Assembly (NCBI RefSeq): GCF_033242365.1
Contig: NZ_BTHK01000015.1
Coordinates: forward strand, 1-64,000
Reading direction: 5' to 3'
Source of the DNA: Lachnoanaerobaculum sanguinis
GTDB lineage: Bacteria > Bacillota > Clostridia > Lachnospirales > Lachnospiraceae
DNA: 64,000 nucleotides
Below, piece by piece: positions 9,443 through 17,564 of the stretch. Each line of letters starts with the position of its first letter. The first letter of the stretch is position 1. The notes beneath the pieces were generated by a model. The model did not search any database. It was not told the DNA's origin and worked only from the letters and a program-made list of their open reading frames with translations. The position numbers and the translations under genes were made by a program.

Positions 9443-9810
9443 TTCTTTTCTCCTTCTAAATCTGCTTTACATCTATGAGAGACATGTACGATACCTGTTT
9501 CAAATATCTCCTTTACATGTTCGTCATCAAGTGAATAATATACTTCCTTACCTTCTCTTCTTGCTTTAACAAGCCGGGCTTCCTTAAGTGTACCAAGCTG
9601 ATGTGATACCGCCGACTTCGTCATTCCCAGCACATCACAAATATCAAGTACACATAACTCATGTACATTTAATGCCCAAAGTATCTTTATCCTTGTCGGA
9701 TCTCCAAATACTTTAAAAAGCTTTGACAGTGAATCTATTGTTTCAGCTTCAAGCATATTTGTCTTTGCTCTTTCCAGTGCCTTGTCTCTGCTTAAACTCT
9801 CTACTTCAAT
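9439..9810 (-). CDS. ArsR/SmtB-family metal-sensing repressor (CzrA-like)
   Basis: Winged-helix repressor of the efflux operon. The helix-turn-helix is MTKSAVSHQLGTLKEARLV. Near the C-terminus DEH, ten residues, then HVSH reproduces the DxH...HxxH alpha-5 zinc site of SmtB/CzrA, so zinc (or cobalt) sensing is likely. A cysteine pair region (ELCVLDIC) resembles, but does not match, the ELCVCD site of ArsR/CadC. The start is unresolved. The frame stays open up to a TTG at 9882, but that TTG is the promoter -35 box. AGGGAGG (9814-9820) is followed 3 nt later by ATT (given here), and the first in-frame ATG is at 9756 with a poor ribosome site. Family call firm, start uncertain. Confidence 0.88.
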   Translation of the reverse strand: MEVESLSRDKALERAKTNMLEAETIDSLSKLFKVFGDPTRIKILWALNVHELCVLDICDVLGMTKSAVSHQLGTLKEARLVKARREGKEVYYSLDDEHVKEIFETGIVHVSHRCKADLEGEKK

Positions 9811-9822
9811 ACACCTCCCTTG

Positions 9823-9882
9823 GTTGAATGCTTGTTCAACTGTTATGTTGCTATTATAGTTGAATGCTTGTTCAACTGTCAA
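9823..9882 (-). promoter_or_regulatory. Zinc-efflux operon promoter with two identical ArsR-type operators
   Basis: Minus-strand -35 TTGACA (9877-9882) and -10 TATAAT (9853-9858) are both perfect consensus with an 18 bp spacer. The spacer is exactly GTTGAATGCTTGTTCAAC (9859-9876, palindrome with arms GTTGAA/TTCAAC). An identical copy lies at 9823-9840 between the -10 box and the ribosome site. The TGAA-N6-TTCA core matches known SmtB/ArsR operators. Binding at the spacer should block RNA polymerase directly. Confidence 0.9.
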
Positions 9883-9984
9883 GTGTTGTTTTTAAATTTA
9901 TATAGAAAATTTAATCAAAAATCCAAGCCTTAAATTTTACAGTCTCATATAGGATCATAAAATAAAGCTCGGATTTAAAATTTA

Positions 9985-11073
9985 TTATTTATTGTGAAAT
10001 CTCTCCGCCTGTGACTTTATAAGCTCGATATCATCAAAGTAATTTATTCTCATAGCGTTCTTTACTTCTGAAAGTGTATTTGCGGCTTCATTTCTTGCCA
10101 CTTCACAGCTTTCCTTAAGCATCTCATAGATGGCCGGAATATCTTTTTCAAATTCCGCTCTTCTTGCTCTAATCGGTGCCAAGGTTTCTTCCATTATGCT
10201 CGCAAGGAACTTCTTTACCTTCATATCTCCTAATCCGCCACGTGTGTAATGCTCTTTGAGCTCATCAAGTGAATTATAATCCGGAAGGTACTCTGTAAAA
10301 TGTTCAGGTCTTGAGAAAGCATCCAGATATGTAAATACCGTATTTCCTTCAAGATGTCCCGGATCACTTACCTTTATATGCAAAGGATCTGTGTACATAG
10401 TCTTTATTGCTGATGCCACCGTATCCGCGTCATCTGAAAGATAGATACAGTTGCCAAGCGACTTACTCATCTTTGCCTTACCGTCCGTGCCCGGAAGTCT
10501 CTTTGCCGCATCTTCCTGTGGTATAAGTGCCTCAGGCTCTACCAAAGTCTCACCGTATACTGAATTAAACTTTCTTACTATCTCTCTGGTCTGCTCAATC
10601 ATAGGCAACTGATCCTCACCTACAGGTACTGTAGTTGCTTTAAACGCTGTAATATCCGATGCCTGTGATATAGGATATGTGAAAAAACCTACCGGAATAC
10701 TGTTTTCAAAATTTCTAAGCCCTATCTCAGCCTTTACTGTAGGGTTTCTTTGAAGTCTTGAAACAGTAACAAGATTCATATAGTAAAATGCCAGTTCTGT
10801 AAGCTCCGGTACCATTGACTGTATGAATATAGTAGACTTCTTAGGATCTATACCGCATGCCAGATAGTCAAGTACTACCTCTATAATATTCTGTCTTACC
10901 TTTTCAGGATTTTCCATATTGTCAGTGAGTGCCTGAGCATCCGCCACCATTATAAAAATCTTTTTAAATTCTCCTGAATTTTGCAATTCAACTCTTCTTT
11001 TAATAGAGCCGATATAATGTCCCACATGTAACTTTCCCGTAGGACGATCTCCTGTAAGTATTATCTTATCCAT
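9985..11073 (-). CDS. trpS: Tryptophanyl-tRNA synthetase
   Basis: Class I aminoacyl-tRNA synthetase charging tRNA-Trp in the cytosol. The N-terminus has TGDRPTGKLHVGHY (HIGH-type signature) and KMSKS is near residue 206 (GKAKMSKSLGN). At 362 residues it is slightly longer than the compact bacterial form, and the GDRPTGKLHVGHY sequence fits the TrpRS subgroup common in Clostridia and cocci. Its start overlaps the end of the upstream membrane-protein gene by 8 nt, so it is translated from the same long operon; no T-box leader is visible directly upstream. Confidence 0.95.
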   Translation of the reverse strand: MDKIILTGDRPTGKLHVGHYIGSIKRRVELQNSGEFKKIFIMVADAQALTDNMENPEKVRQNIIEVVLDYLACGIDPKKSTIFIQSMVPELTELAFYYMNLVTVSRLQRNPTVKAEIGLRNFENSIPVGFFTYPISQASDITAFKATTVPVGEDQLPMIEQTREIVRKFNSVYGETLVEPEALIPQEDAAKRLPGTDGKAKMSKSLGNCIYLSDDADTVASAIKTMYTDPLHIKVSDPGHLEGNTVFTYLDAFSRPEHFTEYLPDYNSLDELKEHYTRGGLGDMKVKKFLASIMEETLAPIRARRAEFEKDIPAIYEMLKESCEVARNEAANTLSEVKNAMRINYFDDIELIKSQAERFHNK

Positions 11074-12712
11074 TTATAACTTCTCCTTTGTCTCTAAGTA
11101 TTGCCACCATGATACTTAGGAATATCCATAAAAATGGTGTTACCACAGGTAAGTTCAAATTTACAACAGCCTGAGTGGCATAGCAAATTACCGCAATAGC
11201 ACATGCATACAAATATGGCAGCATTGTATTGTCTCTAAGATAAAACAGTCTTGTTCTTAGCGCTTCAACACTTGGAAGTATAAGTGCCAGAATATAGGCT
11301 ATTGTAGCTATAGGTCCAAGAGTAAATAAAAATTGTATATACTCATTATGTGTTGCATCAAAGAACTGACCGGTTACACTTGTCATTTCTTCGTTTCTAA
11401 GTAAGCCGATATATAAGCCGAAAGTATCCGGTCCGCTTCCAAAAATCTTGTGAAGCAACGGGAACTTCATATACTCTTCCACAGCGGCTCTCCATATATA
11501 ACCTCTGAAAGTACCCCATGAATCGTTAAATACGAAATAATCTGCAAGAGCACCGTACTTTTCTTTAGCAGCAGTTACATCCGAGTTTATCTTCATTCCC
11601 ATAAATACTATTGCCGCAAATACTATAACAAGTATTGCAAGCCAGATATATCTTAAGCTTCTTAAAAGCGCTTCGTTGTCTCTTCTTTTTTCTTTCTTTC
11701 TGTATTCAAGTACATACATGATAATAACTACGATTGCCAAAGCAACAATGACTAAATCCAGATATTTAAAATCACTTATAAAATCGTACAAACCTGAAAT
11801 ACCGAGCACTTTGCCCGCATAGCTTATATTTATCAGCTGTATTATCTTTATTCCGAGAAGATAAGTAAAAATCGTGAGTATAAATCTTCTTACACCTTCC
11901 ATTGTTCTGAATGCCACAAAAGGTACAAGACCGAAGAATGCGGCAAGTGTAAGATAACCGTTATCAGAGGTACCCATTGCAAGTGCAATAAAGTTCATAA
12001 GCATTATCACATAGTAGAAAACTATTTTTCCAATGCTCTCACCTCTTCCGTTATCACTTTTAAAAGGTGTGGTAATAAACAGAGTTCCTGCAATGGCGAT
12101 ATAAAACGCCAATACCGCAGTATATGTATTTATATTACCGATTGTCGAAGTAAATATCGGCCACTGCTCAGGACTTATTTTCTCCTTAAATCCCAATATG
12201 TCCATATTGAAATAATCTGTGTATCCAAACAAACATACAGGAATACTTACTGCAAGGAAAACTGTAAAGTAGACCTTGCCGAATGAAAACATGCGACTTA
12301 CTGTAAAATAAAGTATCACATAGATAGAAATAAGTAAGAGTCCCGAATATCTTCCCTTATCTCCTGTAATGGATTCCATTATAAATCTTCCTGCAAATGC
12401 TGTAGAAAGTGCACTCATCAGCCAGAATACCATTATACATATATCCCATATGCTGAATTCTTCTTTGAACCATACAACAAACCCTTTTTTATTCAGATTA
12501 TCAAAGAAATTTTTAAATCCGCCTGCAAAACCGCATATTACAATCAAAGCCAAAATCATTATTATTGAAAGAGTCAATACCGTATAATATTTTGTCTGCA
12601 AGATGTCAAAATAAAAATCATTGTAAATCAAAGGGAAGATGGTAAACATAGCCATAACCCAAAGTCCGACTATAACATTTGATGCATTCATCAGCTTTCT
12701 TTTAGATTTCAT
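11066..12712 (-). CDS. O-antigen ligase/polymerase-like multi-spanning membrane protein
   Basis: A 548-residue protein with about 12 hydrophobic segments. A large extracytoplasmic loop (about residues 370-460) contains the pattern FPLLHKIFGSGPDTFG followed by ATHNEYIQFLFTLGP. This GSGPDTF...HNEYIQ arrangement is typical of the Wzy/O-antigen ligase (PF04932) family, which joins or polymerises lipid-linked glycans on the outer face of the membrane. The substrate cannot be read from sequence. It sits 13 bp after cvpA and overlaps trpS, inside an otherwise housekeeping operon. Confidence 0.8.
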   Translation of the reverse strand: MKSKRKLMNASNVIVGLWVMAMFTIFPLIYNDFYFDILQTKYYTVLTLSIIMILALIVICGFAGGFKNFFDNLNKKGFVVWFKEEFSIWDICIMVFWLMSALSTAFAGRFIMESITGDKGRYSGLLLISIYVILYFTVSRMFSFGKVYFTVFLAVSIPVCLFGYTDYFNMDILGFKEKISPEQWPIFTSTIGNINTYTAVLAFYIAIAGTLFITTPFKSDNGRGESIGKIVFYYVIMLMNFIALAMGTSDNGYLTLAAFFGLVPFVAFRTMEGVRRFILTIFTYLLGIKIIQLINISYAGKVLGISGLYDFISDFKYLDLVIVALAIVVIIMYVLEYRKKEKRRDNEALLRSLRYIWLAILVIVFAAIVFMGMKINSDVTAAKEKYGALADYFVFNDSWGTFRGYIWRAAVEEYMKFPLLHKIFGSGPDTFGLYIGLLRNEEMTSVTGQFFDATHNEYIQFLFTLGPIATIAYILALILPSVEALRTRLFYLRDNTMLPYLYACAIAVICYATQAVVNLNLPVVTPFLWIFLSIMVAILRDKGEVING

Positions 12713-12725
12713 ATAACCTCCATAT

Positions 12726-13418
12726 CTACAGTCCTAAAAATACCGCTATAGGGTTCATTCTTGATAAAAATACCAAAATCGGGCTGCATTCCAACATTTC
12801 AGAAAGATTCGCCCCCATCTTTGTTGTAGAAAGGGCGATGATAAAAATACAGCCGACCCAGAATATTATCAATGCAAAAATAAAACCTGTAAAAGCTCCA
12901 AGCAGCTGATTGACTCCGCCCAAAACCGGTATCTTGCTTAGAATCTTGTTACCTTTAAACAGTATCCCAAGCACCAGCCAAACCAGTACAAATGAACCGA
13001 TGAAACTTATAGAATTGACAGTCATCTGAGTAACATAGCTTGCAATATAATCTGAAAAAGTATATACTCCGAGCTTTTCATAAAATACTCTGTCATCATT
13101 TTTCTTCAAAACATCTTTGACCTTTGTGGGTACATTCAGTTTATCAATCGCCTCTCTTCTTCCATCGGCATTTGATGAGTCTTCATGCATCTCATTAAGT
13201 CCTATTTTTTCATAAATTGTGGTCAAAACAAGTTGGTTTAGTTTGGTGTTTTGCTGCAACTCATTTCTAAGATATGGATTCACAAAATTCAAAGCAATTA
13301 CACTTGATATGAGCGCCAGCATTGTAATTGATATTTTTAAAAGGCCCTTCATATACCCTCGCGCTATCATACCTATAAAAAACAGTAATATACAGACCTC
13401 CAGAACATTAAAACACAT
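12726..13418 (-). CDS. CvpA-family membrane protein
   Basis: A 230-residue protein with a hydrophobic N-terminal region (VCILLFFIGMIARGYMKGLL) and two later membrane segments, matching the CvpA (colicin V production) family. The family is linked to envelope integrity, but its biochemical role is not established. A soluble insertion of about 70 residues lies between the first and second membrane pairs. The start abuts the end of the upstream TPR gene (shared base at 13418), so the two are probably co-translated. Confidence 0.82.
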   Translation of the reverse strand: MCFNVLEVCILLFFIGMIARGYMKGLLKISITMLALISSVIALNFVNPYLRNELQQNTKLNQLVLTTIYEKIGLNEMHEDSSNADGRREAIDKLNVPTKVKDVLKKNDDRVFYEKLGVYTFSDYIASYVTQMTVNSISFIGSFVLVWLVLGILFKGNKILSKIPVLGGVNQLLGAFTGFIFALIIFWVGCIFIIALSTTKMGANLSEMLECSPILVFLSRMNPIAVFLGL

Positions 13419-16400
13419 TATATCCTAAAATGCTCCTCTCTTAGAATCAATCTGCCTTCTTTATCATACTTAGGATTCATAAATCCGAATATAGCCTTCA
13501 CAACCCCCGGCCTTTCAGCAAGGTCTGCTGCGTGATCTATAAGATTTCTGGCATTCTTTCTGGTCAATGGAGTTTTATCCTCCTTCATATAATCCGCTCT
13601 TTCTTCAACAGCATACTTTGCCTTGTTGTAAAGCACGCATTCTATTTCCTTTGCATAACTGAGTGCATAGTTAATAAAATCGTCCACATCCATAGGAGCG
13701 TTATCCTCACCGTCTTCTTCCTCATCCGCTATATCGGCTTCTTCCTTCTCTTCAATCTGAACAGGCTCTTCATCCGGTATCTCATCTTTTTCCACTTCTT
13801 TATCTTCTTCCTTTACAGGCTGTGATATAACAGGCTCAATCTTAATGGCCTCTTTTTCTTCCTCTTTCACATCAGACTTTAGATTGTTGTTTGCATGTAA
13901 GGTAATGCTGTCCGAGCTTCCTATTTCCTGCATTTCAAACTGAAAATCCTCGCCATATTCCTTCTTTAAAATATTCGCTATGATTTCAAGGTCCGATAAT
14001 TCTTCAGTACTCTGTGGCTCTTTTTCCGTATCGTCTTCCTCAACAGCTTTCTCCTGTGCCTCCTTGCTTTCTTCCTTCTCAGGCTCCTTTGCTTTATCCT
14101 TCAGCTCAATATTTGCCACAATATTCTTTCTCTTTACAGGAACCTCTTCCTCTCTCATAACAAGACTCATTCCATGCAAAAGATCGTTTGCTTCTATAAG
14201 GTTTGCAATGCCTTCTATAGTATCCGCAAATACTACAGTCTCCTTACCGTCTCTGATAAACTCTATGAGTTCCGCAATAGTATTATCATCAAGGTATCCC
14301 GCATCAACTATAATAAGATCTTTACCTTTAATCTTATCAATAGAGTTCATCACTCCTTTTGCATTAAGGCTCTTTGCCTTGATTTTTAATACTGTATGCT
14401 TTATCTTCGTAAGTTCATTTACATCTCTCAACACCTCTATAGCATTTTCAAGAGCCTTTTGTCCTGTTATACCCTCTACCATTATGGAGCCCGGTCTTCT
14501 CATCAAATATTCCTTCGGATCTCTTGATTTTGGCGCTTTTGCTTTCATTACCTTTCCGTGCACAGGTAAATCAACCTCCCTACTTTCATCATTTGCAGCC
14601 TCTTCCACACTCTCTTCAATAACAACGGTATCGCCCTCTTCTTCATCTTCAGGTGAATCGGATTTTGCAATCTCTTCAGTTCCCTTTTTTTCTTCCCCTT
14701 GGATATCTGTTTCTTTTGTTGTATCCTCTTGAATATCGGTTTCTTCTATCATAACGGTACCTTCATCCTCGGCTTCCACTTCTTTATACTCAGGCTCTAT
14801 AAAGATTTCCTCAGGTTCTTCACCCTTCTTTACCTTTGTTACAAAAGTTCTCTCTTCCTTTGTGTAATAGATTTCTTCATCATCTACCACTTCCATTGTT
14901 GTTTCACTTTTTATACTGCTTTGGACTACATCCTTTTGTTCTTTTCTTTTGGCCATAACAGATGAAACTGTAGGTACACCCATGTCTATTTCATCGTCAA
15001 AATAGCTGTTTATTAAATCATCCTTATCAAATATAGGATTCTTCTTTTCCGGGACATAGTTTTCCAATACCTTTGTTGAAGCCGTTTCTGTAACCGTGAT
15101 ATTCTCTACAGGCGGTTCATCAGGTATCTCCTCTATGAAATCATCATCCTCATCACTTTGATCCGTATTACTTTGAAGTACATCACTCTTATTTGTATTG
15201 ATATTTATCAAATCAATCTTATCATTTTTTTCTTCTTCGATATCCGACTCATCCGCAACATCAGCCTCGTCTACATCAGCTTTGACTACTTCATCAGCCT
15301 GCTCTTTTATATTTTCACTGTCTTTGGCCTGTTCGGCTTTAGTAACCGTATCTTCTAAAACAGGCTCCGCAAGGTGTGAATCTTCAGATGTATCGTCATT
15401 GTCTGAAGACTTTCTTTCCTCTTCATCTCTTATCCATGTATTTTGTACTTTATCCATTCCCTCACGTTCATCTCTGCTTCCGTGAGTTTTTGGAAGTCCC
15501 ATACTGTCAAAATGATTACTGATTCTGCTTTTTCTTCTTTCACCCACGACCGGTGGAGCATTAAATCTTCCCTGTTTGATTCTCTCCACTCTTTCCATAT
15601 GTGCTCTGACTTCTTCATCTATCTCTCTCATAGATGCATGATCGCCTTCAGTCTTCATCTTATTCAAATTTTCATTTGTGATTGCTATGGCCCTCTTGAG
15701 TTCTATTTCAAATTCCGGGTTCACGTTTTCCCCCTTAAATGTTGTTTCTGATATCCTTATTTCGTTTACACCGACAGTCTTTGGAAAAAGCTCAGTATTT
15801 ATGGAAGCATCCTCATTTGGACTTTCTTCCTCATCAATCAAACTTATAGTAGTTCTTTTTTCCTCTCTGGGTTTATATGCACTCATATCATCCAGATTAA
15901 GATTCGGATAATTCTCACTTTCATACTGTTTTGCAAGCGCATTTAATCTGTCCTCATAGAACTCCTTGTTATCAACCTGCTCCTGCTGCTTTGAGCTCAA
16001 AGGACAGCCTGTTGACTCCTTCAAAGCCGCGGCCTTTTCCACGTACTCACCGACTCCGAATAAAAGCATTATTTCATCACATGTCTTTATACAGTCATCT
16101 ATTCTTCCTGCTTGAGCATAAAGCTGTGCAAGTTCATATTTCCACTGCTCATCCATCTTCTCGATATCACTGTACTTCTCAAGAATTCTTATCTTCTTAT
16201 GTATGTCTTCACCCTTTGCCACAGCAATATGATATTCCATAAGATATTTTCTGCTGTCTTGAGGTGATATCTCGATATATTCTCTGTAGTAAGCTTCAGC
16301 CTCCGCTATATCTCCCTCTTTTATCGCAAGCATGGTAAGCCTGTACAAAGCTCTTTTGCCGACCGGTGCTCTGTCATAGGCCAAAAGCAATACTTCTCTG

Positions 16401-16576
16401 GCTTCCTTATACTCATCGTTTTTTTCATAGACTTCTGAAACGGTTGTCAATAAGCCTGCATTATGAACTCTACTCCAGTCGATTGTATCGGTGATTCTCA
16501 TAGCAGCCTTGTAGTCACCGCTTTTCACCAATTTATTCAGTTGTTCAACCTTTAAATTAAATTCATATTTATCCAT
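13418..16576 (-). CDS. Large TPR/acidic protein with degenerate AAA+-like domain
   Basis: About 1052 residues starting at MDKYEF; an in-frame TTG at 16594 is also possible. Residues 1-200 contain TPR-like helical repeats (KSGDYKAAMRITDTIDW, EAEAYYREYIEISPQ). Residues about 225-690 are low-complexity, highly acidic and rich in E, D, K and T. Residues about 690-830 look like an AAA+ fold that has lost its P-loop: GITGQKAL stands where GxxGxGKT is expected, with a Walker-B-like strand DLIIVDAG and a sensor-1-like strand TVVFAD. A second acidic linker follows, then a helical C-terminal domain. No signal peptide or membrane helix is seen. It may be a cytoplasmic scaffold. Function unknown. Confidence 0.75.
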   Translation of the reverse strand: MDKYEFNLKVEQLNKLVKSGDYKAAMRITDTIDWSRVHNAGLLTTVSEVYEKNDEYKEAREVLLLAYDRAPVGKRALYRLTMLAIKEGDIAEAEAYYREYIEISPQDSRKYLMEYHIAVAKGEDIHKKIRILEKYSDIEKMDEQWKYELAQLYAQAGRIDDCIKTCDEIMLLFGVGEYVEKAAALKESTGCPLSSKQQEQVDNKEFYEDRLNALAKQYESENYPNLNLDDMSAYKPREEKRTTISLIDEEESPNEDASINTELFPKTVGVNEIRISETTFKGENVNPEFEIELKRAIAITNENLNKMKTEGDHASMREIDEEVRAHMERVERIKQGRFNAPPVVGERRKSRISNHFDSMGLPKTHGSRDEREGMDKVQNTWIRDEEERKSSDNDDTSEDSHLAEPVLEDTVTKAEQAKDSENIKEQADEVVKADVDEADVADESDIEEEKNDKIDLININTNKSDVLQSNTDQSDEDDDFIEEIPDEPPVENITVTETASTKVLENYVPEKKNPIFDKDDLINSYFDDEIDMGVPTVSSVMAKRKEQKDVVQSSIKSETTMEVVDDEEIYYTKEERTFVTKVKKGEEPEEIFIEPEYKEVEAEDEGTVMIEETDIQEDTTKETDIQGEEKKGTEEIAKSDSPEDEEEGDTVVIEESVEEAANDESREVDLPVHGKVMKAKAPKSRDPKEYLMRRPGSIMVEGITGQKALENAIEVLRDVNELTKIKHTVLKIKAKSLNAKGVMNSIDKIKGKDLIIVDAGYLDDNTIAELIEFIRDGKETVVFADTIEGIANLIEANDLLHGMSLVMREEEVPVKRKNIVANIELKDKAKEPEKEESKEAQEKAVEEDDTEKEPQSTEELSDLEIIANILKKEYGEDFQFEMQEIGSSDSITLHANNNLKSDVKEEEKEAIKIEPVISQPVKEEDKEVEKDEIPDEEPVQIEEKEEADIADEEEDGEDNAPMDVDDFINYALSYAKEIECVLYNKAKYAVEERADYMKEDKTPLTRKNARNLIDHAADLAERPGVVKAIFGFMNPKYDKEGRLILREEHFRI

Positions 16577-16613
16577 ACTTGCACCAAACCTCAAGATTTT
16601 TTACTTTTGCACC

Positions 16614-17210
16614 CTAGAGTGCTCTTCTTCCCTCAAGTGCCCTCAAAAGAGTCACTTCGTCAATATATTCCAAATCCCCACCTACAGGGACTCCGCTTGC
16701 TATCCTGCTAACCTCTATACCTGTGGGTTTTACAAGTTTTGCTATATACATTGCCGTAGTCTCACCCTCAAGTGTGGAGTTTGTGGCAATTATAACTTCA
16801 TTTACATCACCCTCAAGTCTTTTTATCAGTTCCTTCAGCTTAATATCCGCCGGACCTATTCCAAGCATTGGCGAAATTGCCCCATGCAAAACATGATATA
16901 CTCCATTATACTTTCCGGTCTTTTCATATGCCGCCAAATCCCTTGTGTTTTCCACGACCATTATAGTCTTATGATCTCTTTTCTCACTGGCACATATAGG
17001 ACAGACTTCTCCGTCTGTCAAGGTATAGCATTCTTTGCAATAATTCACATTGCCCTTGGCATCTTTTATAGCCTTTGACAATGACTCTACCTGTTCACTT
17101 GACATTCCAATTATGTGAAAAGCAAGCCTTTGTGCGGACTTTGCTCCCACCCCCGGCAGCTTTGAAAGTTCCTCTATAAGCTTGCTGATATGACTGCTGT
17201 AATAATCCAT
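16614..17210 (-). CDS. recR: Recombination mediator RecR
   Basis: 198 residues, normal length. It acts with RecF/RecO in loading RecA on gapped DNA. Visible parts are the N-terminal helix-hairpin-helix (LPGVGAKSAQRLAF), the zinc finger with CKECYTLTDGEVCPIC near residues 57-72, and a Toprim domain with VVENTRD. It overlaps the stop of ybaB by one base and sits in the classic dnaX-ybaB-recR order. Confidence 0.97.
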   Translation of the reverse strand: MDYYSSHISKLIEELSKLPGVGAKSAQRLAFHIIGMSSEQVESLSKAIKDAKGNVNYCKECYTLTDGEVCPICASEKRDHKTIMVVENTRDLAAYEKTGKYNGVYHVLHGAISPMLGIGPADIKLKELIKRLEGDVNEVIIATNSTLEGETTAMYIAKLVKPTGIEVSRIASGVPVGGDLEYIDEVTLLRALEGRRAL

Positions 17211-17554
17211 TAGAATGGCAACTTTCCTGCTCCACCTGCAATGCCGCCCATCAGTGCGGAATGCTCTTCTTCCATCTTTCTGAGAGCCTCATTTGTAGCC
17301 GCCATTATCAAATCTTCTAACATTTCCACATCGTCAGGATCTACCACTTCTTTATCTATAGATACCTTTGTGACTTCCTTTTTACCTGAAACGGTAATAC
17401 TTACCGCACCGCCTCCGGCGCTTGCGCTAAACTCCTTACCTTCAAAAGCGGCACTTTGCTCCTCCATCTGCTTTTGCATCTTCTGAGCCTGCTTCATCAA
17501 CTGATTTATATTACCGGGCATCATGCCTCCACCGAAACCGCCACGCTTTGCCAT
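17210..17554 (-). CDS. YbaB/EbfC-family nucleoid-associated protein
   Basis: 114 residues. Small DNA-binding dimer family encoded between dnaX and recR in most bacteria. It has a Gly/Met-rich N-terminus (MAKRGGFGGGMMPGN), a helix with QKMQKQMEEQ and the conserved VVDPDDVEMLEDLI segment. It lies 10 bp after dnaX and its stop shares a base with the recR start. Confidence 0.95.
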   Translation of the reverse strand: MAKRGGFGGGMMPGNINQLMKQAQKMQKQMEEQSAAFEGKEFSASAGGGAVSITVSGKKEVTKVSIDKEVVDPDDVEMLEDLIMAATNEALRKMEEEHSALMGGIAGGAGKLPF

Positions 17555-17564
17555 AAATATCTCC

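Noticed and set aside
9811..9882. N-terminal extension of the ArsR protein starting with TTG at 9882
   Set aside because: The TTG belongs to the perfect TTGACA -35 box and the extension repeats the operator sequence (VEQAFN twice), so it is promoter DNA.
11000..11100. T-box leader for trpS
   Set aside because: trpS overlaps the preceding gene and there is no leader with specifier or antiterminator elements.
13500..16250. Plus-strand open frames rich in S and F opposite the acidic TPR protein
   Set aside because: They mirror the Glu/Asp/Lys-rich coding strand (GAA/GAT complements to TTC/ATC) and lack start signals.
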